DNA of 64,000 nucleotides from NCBI GenBank assembly GCA_943737045.1, contig CALSFV010000274.1:124001-188000 (forward strand), read 5' to 3'. Shown piece after piece: positions 57,790 to 64,000 of this stretch. The notes beneath the pieces are model-generated. The model was not told where the DNA came from, made no database searches, and was given only the letters and a program-made list of their open reading frames with translations. This DNA is from Parapristionchus giblindavisi. Taxonomy: Eukaryota; Nematoda; Chromadorea; Rhabditida; Diplogasteridae. Each line of letters begins with the position of its first letter. Position 1 is the first letter of the stretch. Position numbers and translations under genes: made by a program.

Positions 57790-60700
57790 TTATCCCCGAC
57801 TTCTCCAGCTCGTGTGGATACCCTCATGCGGAGAAAAATTGGCGTGCGTGTAATCGAAAGAAATTCAACGAAACGGCCATTTTTGTGATCCGATTTTGCT
57901 CCTAGTATTCATAAAAATCTAAATTTTTGGATGGGTCTATCCCACGGGATAAGTATGAGATATCTGTGAATTATATTTTTCATACTTAATACTTTACTTA
58001 ATACTTAATACTTTTTCATAATTATTTATATTTTACGAAATAAATAAAATACATTTTCGAGCACGCACATTGTGGGTACAGGTCAGTTTATGAATTGATC
58101 TGCGTATAAAAAACGGGCCACTTTATCCCATATTTCGCCAAAATAAGCGAAAAATAAGCAATTTTACGGGTCAGTTTATAATCGGGCTAGTATATCACAA
58201 TTACGGGTCAGATTATAGTTCTGAAAATGTGAGTTGAACAAAAATGTACAGTATCGGCCAAAAGTCTCCGGACACTTTTTCATTTTTTTATAACTTTTGA
58301 TCCAGGTAAGCAATCAAGCTGATCTTTTCAGCCAATGTAGAGAATTTATCAAGGAATACAACCATGATGTGCTGGCGTTATTAAATCAGTTCATTGTTGC
58401 GTAATGATGATGCAATCGAAATGCACTATTTTGAAAATTTATAATTTTTTAGTTAAATATCATGTTCATCTGAAACACTGAGAGTGTAGAAACACTAGGG
58501 CTGCACAGTGAAGAAATCCGGAATGGCACCGACTCCTATTTCAAGCTGTAGCGGGGTTGCAAATTTGACCTTCAAATTTTAAAACTCAGCTTTTAGATGT
58601 GCTAACGACCCGTTCTAAGTGCCAAAATGATGCTAGTGGCGAGTAATGTTTATCCCCAGATTATGGTAGCCATGGCTCGTCATTTGCCCTCAGGGCATAA
58701 AATAATTTGTTTTGGGGAGGACCGATTTTGAGACCCTACCGTTCAGAGAGCGGGTCTTCTAAAATTATGGTTCTTGCGCAAGCAGCTTTGCAATGTATCA
58801 TATATTTATTTCCCTTATTGTGGTTTAGTTCCGATTCCTTTCAGACCCGTAGCAATAGTTATGCTGAGGTCTACTCAATGAATGATAAACTTATTTACTC
58901 GGTGTGCTCTCTTGCGCTTTCTCTCTCAATGCTCTCGTCACTGGGCCTCTATTGATGAAATCTTGTATTTTCAAAGCACCTATGCATGTTAGAGATGTTG
59001 ACAAATATTTTTACACTATTACTGAAAGTTGATCTTTGATCTTTGTATTTTGATCTTTAATCGTTGATACGGAGTAGACCTCAGCATAATTTTTGCTGCG
59101 GGTCTGACACGAATCGGAACTAAACCAAAACATGGGAAATAAATATATGATACATTGCAAAGCTGCTTGCGCTGGAACCATAATTTTAGAAAACCTACCC
59201 TCTGAACGGTGGGGTCTCCAAATCAGTCCTTCCAAAAAAAATTTTTCATGCCCTGGGGGCGAATGAAGAGCTATGACTAATATAATCTGGGGCTAAACAT
59301 TACTCGTCACTAGCATCATTTTGTCACTTAGAACGGATCATTAGCACATCTAAAAGCTGATTTTTAAAATTTGAAGGCCAAATTTGCAACCCTGCTACAG
59401 CTTGAAATAGGAGTCGGTGCCATTCCGGATTTCTTCACTGTGCAGTCCTAGTGTTGTTCTCCACTCTCACAGTGTTTCAGATGAACATGATAATTAAGTA
59501 AAAAATTAAAAAAATTTCAAAATAGTGCATTTCGATTGCATCATCATTACGCAATAATGAACTGATTTAATAACATGGTTGTATTCCTTGATAAATTCTC
59601 TACATTGGCTGAAAAGATCAGCTTGATTGCTTTCCTGGATCAAAAGTTATAAAAAAAATGAAAAAGTGTCCGGAGACTTTTGGCCGATATTGTATGATAT
59701 TTTTTTCATTTAATTTCAAGCACATTTATCAAGAGTAGATTATGATTTGCGTGGTAAAATAGATCTTCTTACTTCCGACAGTTCCAGAACATTGATACTG
59801 AATTATATATTGAATTTACGTTGTAATATAAGTGCTCAATTCGTTGTTCATCTTATTGACTGTGAAGACTTGAATAGTTATGAAGTGCTGATACGCATTA
59901 AATTATCTTTTATAATATTTTATGATTATTTGATTATGACATTAAACAAATAAAATAGTTTTGTTATTTATAGGACGGTCCAACGAAGAAACCGGTGAAG
60001 GACGGATCTAGTGATGGAGGGAAAGATGAAGAAGATGACGACAAGAAGAAATTACAGGTCATTCATTACATTTTGCATTCTAATCAATGCGTATATGATT
60101 ATAATGCAAAATATTCTGAGAAATATGTATGTCTAATTGTAAATTCGCGAGTGTGGCATGGATAAACGAGTATCAAAATTTGGAACAGTCATCATAGCAC
60201 CCAAATGTCGAATAGCTAGGTTATCGGTTTACAAAATGCGGTCTGATTTTTCGATTTTTGGCAAATTTTGGCTCAAATGCGGTCAGGCTTTTCGATTTTT
60301 GAGAAATTTTGGCTGAAAATGCGATCAGGCTTGGTACTTTGTAACATACTTTTCGACCTATGATTGCACCATGAAAGTTTAAAAATTTAAGATAAATCGA
60401 GCAAACATGTATTTTTCTTTATTCTCATTTGTAGATTTTTGGTTTGGTGAATGAGTTGGTCTCCCGGAATTCGTTGGATCTGTTTAGTCGTTTATATCAT
60501 TATTATCTCCTGTATTTGTGTTTTCCGTATTTTCCGTTGGTCATGGCATCTGGAGATGACAAAACCATGGTGAACTCACGAACTTCAAAATATATTGCAA
60601 TTTTTTAAATTTAATTTTTTAATTCGATATTTTTTTCGCACAAAAATGAGCCTTATATACCCTCAATATATATCATCCTGAAAATGAGCCGTATATTTTG

Positions 60701-61044
60701 CATCGATCCTCGGGTTGTGAAGGTATGAAAATGTGTGGAGCTAATACATGTTCCAAGAAGTCGAAAAGTATCTTCCAAAGTACCAAACCTGACCGAATTT
60801 TGGGATATTTTTTTTGGAAAACATGACCGCATTTTGAAAACAAGAACCTAGCTAGAACCTATGCGAATGTTCCTATGAACGTATGAAACCTATGCGTGTT
60901 TCTCATTTCAGGATCGTCTGTCAGGTGCCATTGTAATGGAGAAACCGAATGTGAAATGGACAGATATCGCTGGATTGGAATCAGCAAAGAGTTCATTACA
61001 AGAAGCGGTCATTCTGCCTATCAAGTTCCCTCAACTCTTCACTG
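55614..61044 (+). CDS. vps-4: VPS4 AAA ATPase, N-terminal part only
   Basis: VPS4 disassembles ESCRT-III filaments in endosomal sorting. The inferred exons are 55614-55634, 55728-55784, 55907-55961, 57599-57690, 59974-60057 and 60912-61044, encoding 147 codons plus one base. They give the MIT domain ([59 protein letters not shown]), an acidic linker ([13 protein letters not shown]), and the start of the AAA region ([33 protein letters not shown]). The next exon should begin with GKRTPW and the Walker A motif, but nothing like it appears on this strand up to base 64000. The rest therefore lies beyond the window across an intron of at least 2.9 kb, or this copy is broken. The donor after exon 3 was chosen as AAGT/GTACGT because it restores KYEA. 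Confidence 0.93.
57283..57475 (-). mobile_element. CATACATGGGC-type MITE, copy 3
   Basis: CATACATGGGCGCCAACATG to CCCCGCCCATGTATG, flanked perfectly by CCTTTACT (57275-57282, 57476-57483). It is the reverse orientation of 44594-44775 and very similar to it. It lies in a VPS4 intron. Confidence 0.93.
57711..57791. repeat. (ATTT)n microsatellite
   Basis: About 20 uninterrupted TTTA/ATTT units lie 20 nt beyond the VPS4 exon 4 donor. Confidence 0.95.
58249..59692. mobile_element. 1.44-kb fold-back element with Tc1/mariner-like ends
   Basis: The left end CAGTATCGGCCAAAAGTCTC and its complement at the right are flanked by TA (58247-58248, 59693-59694). The arms are about 625 bp each and highly similar, leaving a central loop of roughly 190 bp. 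The CAGT..GGCCAAAA start and TA duplication are typical of Tc1/mariner ends. No transposase frame is present. It lies in the VPS4 intron 57691-59973. Confidence 0.9.
60202..60362 (-). mobile_element. CATAGGTCGAA-type MITE in VPS4 intron
   Basis: The left end CAAATGTCGAATAGCTAGG is mutated; the right end is ATACTTTTCGACCTATG. ATAGCACC (60194-60201) and ATTGCACC (60363-60370) form an 8-bp duplication with one mismatch. A second, degenerate fragment with AAGTACCAAACCTGACCGAA lies at about 60760-60862. Confidence 0.85.
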
Positions 61045-61896
61045 GTTAGTTGTTTTTAAAAAAATCGCTATTACTATTTTATTCCTCAATTGTGAAAGAC
61101 ACTTGATTCAATTATCCTAGTAAAAGTGTTTAAGGTGGACCACTTAAAGTGTATGACTAATTGTCAGTACCCTTGTATCAAGTTTTTTAACTTATAAGAC
61201 TTACAAAAGTTTTCTTTAGAAACCGTGGGTGTCATGAGAGAGAGTGATTATATTGACAAGTGTACATACCGTGTGATATTCCAGATATTAGTCTTATCAT
61301 TCTTTATACTCGAATGGAAAACTAACAATTGTGGATTGAGATGAATGGTGAAGCTATGAATGTACACGACAATGAAGTAGAAGGGGGTATGAACAAATGG
61401 GAGTATTGATTGGATAGATCCCGTATACTGTAGATATGATAAACAGAGTCAAGATGTCAAGCTTGGCTAATACAACATGGACACTAGGAGCTATTGAGAA
61501 CAAATGAAGTAGAATGCTATAGGCTATACGTAGTTGTCGTTATATTCTAACAGCTTTTGTATTAAAAAATAAACCAAGTAGGGGCATTATTTGGCATTAC
61601 TTGTCTCAGTATGAAACCGATTTGAATAGACTTGAAGATGTATTTGGAAGTATCTGTATCGAAGAAATGAATAGGCGCTACGGAATGATTATTAACAGTA
61701 ATAGTTAAATTGGAAAAAAATCCCATAGGGACTATAATTACACATATGGATCTACTCTGTTGGCTTTGTGATTTGTCGATGGAGTACGGTAGCTCGACTA
61801 GTGTGAAAGATACTCGGGGTACGGTAGGTAACGCGGGAAGTGGAAAGGGAGATCATCGGTCTATAGATTACTGTAGGTTGATCTTTGATCTTTGTT
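61045..61896. other. Sequence after the last VPS4 exon found
   Basis: This is unique AT-rich DNA with no recognisable exon on either strand. It is presumably a VPS4 intron and also the 3' flank of the minus-strand GPCR gene. Confidence 0.5.
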
Positions 61897-62673
61897 CTAT
61901 ATCAATTGTGCTTGTGCCCCTCCGGGATGATGTCCTGCAGGATGATAGGATGCACCCGGTGCTCCACCTGCTTTATGGGCACGGGCTGTTAATGCCATGT
62001 CCTCTTCCTGAAATGTTTGATCTTTGATCTTTCTTGTTTGATCTTTGATCTCTCTTCTATTAATCTACCATACCTTAATCATGAACAGACTTGCACCATA
62101 CAGGAATGGTGAGACGAGACAATTGGTATAGGCTACGAACATGAATATAATAGGAAGTATCGGCTCTTCTGTTTCGTCTTCGGTTTTTTGTCCAATCTGT
62201 AATTGATTACTGTAAGAATGGTCAATCGCCGTTTTCATATCTTTCGTACCCGTAATACTGTAGTCAAATAGAATGGAATCTGATAGAAAGGCGCCAGCAG
62301 GAAGCCGTAGACAAGAAATCGACTCTTGTACAATCCAATCGATTGGAATACAATCGGCGAATGATACAGTATACCTAGAAGTGGTATTGATTGATTGGAA
62401 TTCCTGATCATCAATACCGTACCCAATACTCGAATGTACGCATACGTCATGAAGAGAGTCGGTATGAGCACACCCAAGATGAGCAGATATGTTAGGAATT
62501 TGAGTCCTGCAACGATTATGGTTTAATTATGGTAGCTAAGGTGGCACTACTTACCGTAATCAGAATTGCCCCAAATGCAGTGTCTGACACCATGATCGTA
62601 TGTCACTACGTGCATATTGGTCATGGCTGGAAGTGCGAGACAGAGGGATATGATCCATGATAGGGCACATAAC
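61897..62673 (-). CDS. Rhodopsin-family G-protein-coupled receptor, C-terminal half
   Basis: The inferred minus-strand exons are 62555-62673, 62259-62506, 62074-62196 and 61897-62007, in consistent phase. They cover transmembrane helix 4 with its Trp (LCALSWIISLCLALPAM), an extracellular loop with the expected Cys (GVRHCIWGN), helix 5 (FLTYLLILGVLIPTLFMTYA), helix 6 (SRFLVYGFLLAPFYQIPFYL) and helix 7 (PIIFMFVAYTNCLVSPFLYG, where SPFLY stands in for NPxxY). A short Gly/His/Ala-rich tail ends GGAQAQLI. Helices 1 to 3 are not found between 62674 and 64000, so the 5' exons are probably outside the window. I cannot assign a ligand or subfamily. Its position inside the presumed VPS4 gene, on the other strand, is notable. 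Confidence 0.8.
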
Positions 62674-64000
62674 CTACAATTTATTGAGTGATTCAATATT
62701 TTATTTGAGTTAACGATACGGCACTTCGATTTTCGTAATAGTATATTTCCACTAATTTTGTATGCCACATGTGTTTTTTCTCTATCTTATTAGAATGGTC
62801 ATTCAAATGAGGGAGTGATGAGATATGCGATGATGCAGTGCAGTCATTCTATCTTCATCCCCTCTACCTCTCTCTAAAGATATTTTCCATCTCTCTTTCT
62901 TTCCGCTTCCTTCTTCCCCCCGTTGAACCTTTCGATGTAATATGTGCATCGAGAGTTATGCATTAGAGTTGTGTGTGAGAACAAAATATGGGATAAAGCC
63001 CGTGTTGAGTGAATGGGAATAATGACTAGATTGAAATAATGTTGTCATATTCATTGATGATAATGATGATGATGATGATGATGATGATGTATTCTTATTC
63101 TGTCAAGTAAATTTTCCATCCATGAAGGGTATGTACATCTCTCTCTCTTTTAATTGTCACGTAGTCTTCTCAATACCGTTATTCCATTATACTCATACAT
63201 TTTCGGTACCCTCTCCGCTTATTTTTATATAGTGGGTCAATTCTCGAAATAGGGTGGGTTAATGTACAAAATTCGTTATTTTCGCTTAAAAATCGTCATT
63301 TTTTAGCTTCCTTTCGCATCGAGTGGCCTAAAATGGGCCTTATATAGTGGGTCAATCCTCGCATTGCGGGTATGGCAATGTATGGTTATGCTTACTGGTA
63401 GAAAAGCAAAAAAGGGAAAGCGGAAGATGGAGAACGACGCGGAAACAACTTACAAATTGGTAGTCCCTCTCTATCTCGACTGTCTCTGTCTCTCTTCGTT
63501 TCCTTTGTCTCTCTCTCTGCTTTTTCACGATACATTGAGTATTTCTATATTGAATGTGACAGTAATTGCCGTGTATCGGGTTGTTCTCTACTGTCTCTCT
63601 CCCTCTCTTTCTCTCTGTCCCTCTCTCTGTCTCTCCGTCTCTTTCTCTCTGTCCCTCTCCCTCTTCCTCTCTGCCCCCTCTCTCTCTCAATCCCATGTAC
63701 GTCTTCCTCTTCCTCAGAGAGAATATATGATTGAGATGTTCAACAATGGGTGTATATTCATTGAATGGAGAATGGAACCAACCAGAAAGAAGAGAGGACT
63801 TGAGAATAGAAGAAGGAGAAGAAGGGGATGGTGAACAAAAACAAATAGACTAGAAGAAAAAGGAAGGAGGGGTGTTATTGTCTTACTGTGTAATTAGTGT
63901 ACGATAAACTTCCTTTGAAAACCACCGAGCGAAAACCGAAATCGTTTATATGCGAAGGAAATCCATATCCCCTCTTCCCTTTACTAGTAATATCTTTCTG
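62674..64000. other. Right edge: no further exon recognised
   Basis: This contains a GAT microsatellite at 63061-63089, a CATACATTTTC-type element, and a CTCTCTCTCTGTC-rich run at 63590-63690. The frames over that run (63352-63834) are compositional. Neither the upstream GPCR exons nor the VPS4 ATPase exons are seen. Confidence 0.55.
63194..63384 (+). mobile_element. CATACATTTTC-type MITE, copy C
   Basis: CATACATTTTCGGTACCCTC to ATGGCAATGTATG, closely similar to 28915-29107 and 29151-29343. The flanks ATTATACT and GTTATGCT match at six of eight positions, an eroded 8-bp duplication. Confidence 0.88.

Noticed and set aside
57699..57905. Frame with repeated LFIYLFIY
   Set aside because: Translation of the ATTT microsatellite.
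58707..59235. Two similar frames ([14 protein letters not shown] / [14 protein letters not shown]) on opposite strands
   Set aside because: They are the two arms of the Tc1-like fold-back element. No transposase motif is present.

Overview
This window is eukaryotic and most likely comes from a free-living (rhabditid or diplogastrid-type) nematode. Eight of the nine intron-rich genes can be matched by reading to animal families with single-copy Caenorhabditis counterparts (names given by analogy). Several start codons sit directly behind a 3' splice acceptor, as expected if messages receive a trans-spliced leader. The non-coding DNA is AT-rich, full of ATTGATTGATT and TACGGTA-like words, and packed with small non-autonomous DNA transposons. 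I cannot fix the species from sequence alone.

Layout. 385-4765 (+): NDUFS7 subunit of mitochondrial complex I, 5' end missing. 5715-15950 (+): PIAS-type SUMO E3 ligase. 17892-21883 (-): MEF2 MADS-box transcription factor, convergent with PIAS. 21884-24890: shared upstream region of MEF2 and CHAF1A, dominated by polypurine/polypyrimidine tracts. 24891-34273 (+): large subunit of chromatin assembly factor 1. 35331-36830 (+): R7-type RGS-binding protein. 38231-40905 (-): hnRNP K-like protein with three KH domains. 43631-54482 (-): stimulatory G protein alpha subunit. 55614-61044 (+): N-terminal half of VPS4; its ATPase domain is not in the window. 61897-62673 (-): last four exons of a rhodopsin-family GPCR.

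The genes do not form one pathway. Two pairs have a possible functional link. PIAS is a SUMO E3, and the adjacent MEF2 keeps a perfect phosphorylation-dependent sumoylation motif. The R7-binding protein and G-alpha-s both act in heterotrimeric G-protein signalling.

The accessory content is the most distinctive part. At least five short element families begin CATA and end TATG, and most copies are flanked by 8-bp target-site duplications (TSDs) visible directly in the sequence. Two palindromic families have 3-bp TAA/TTA duplications. There is also one 1.44-kb fold-back element with Tc1/mariner-like ends and a TA duplication, one 150-bp element with a 9-bp duplication, and one GC-rich element present twice in opposite orientations. 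Several are nested in each other. No transposase gene is visible. About one in six inferred introns ends in AAG or GAG instead of CAG or TAG, and MEF2 carries an in-frame UAG that may be removed by a 36-nt intron.
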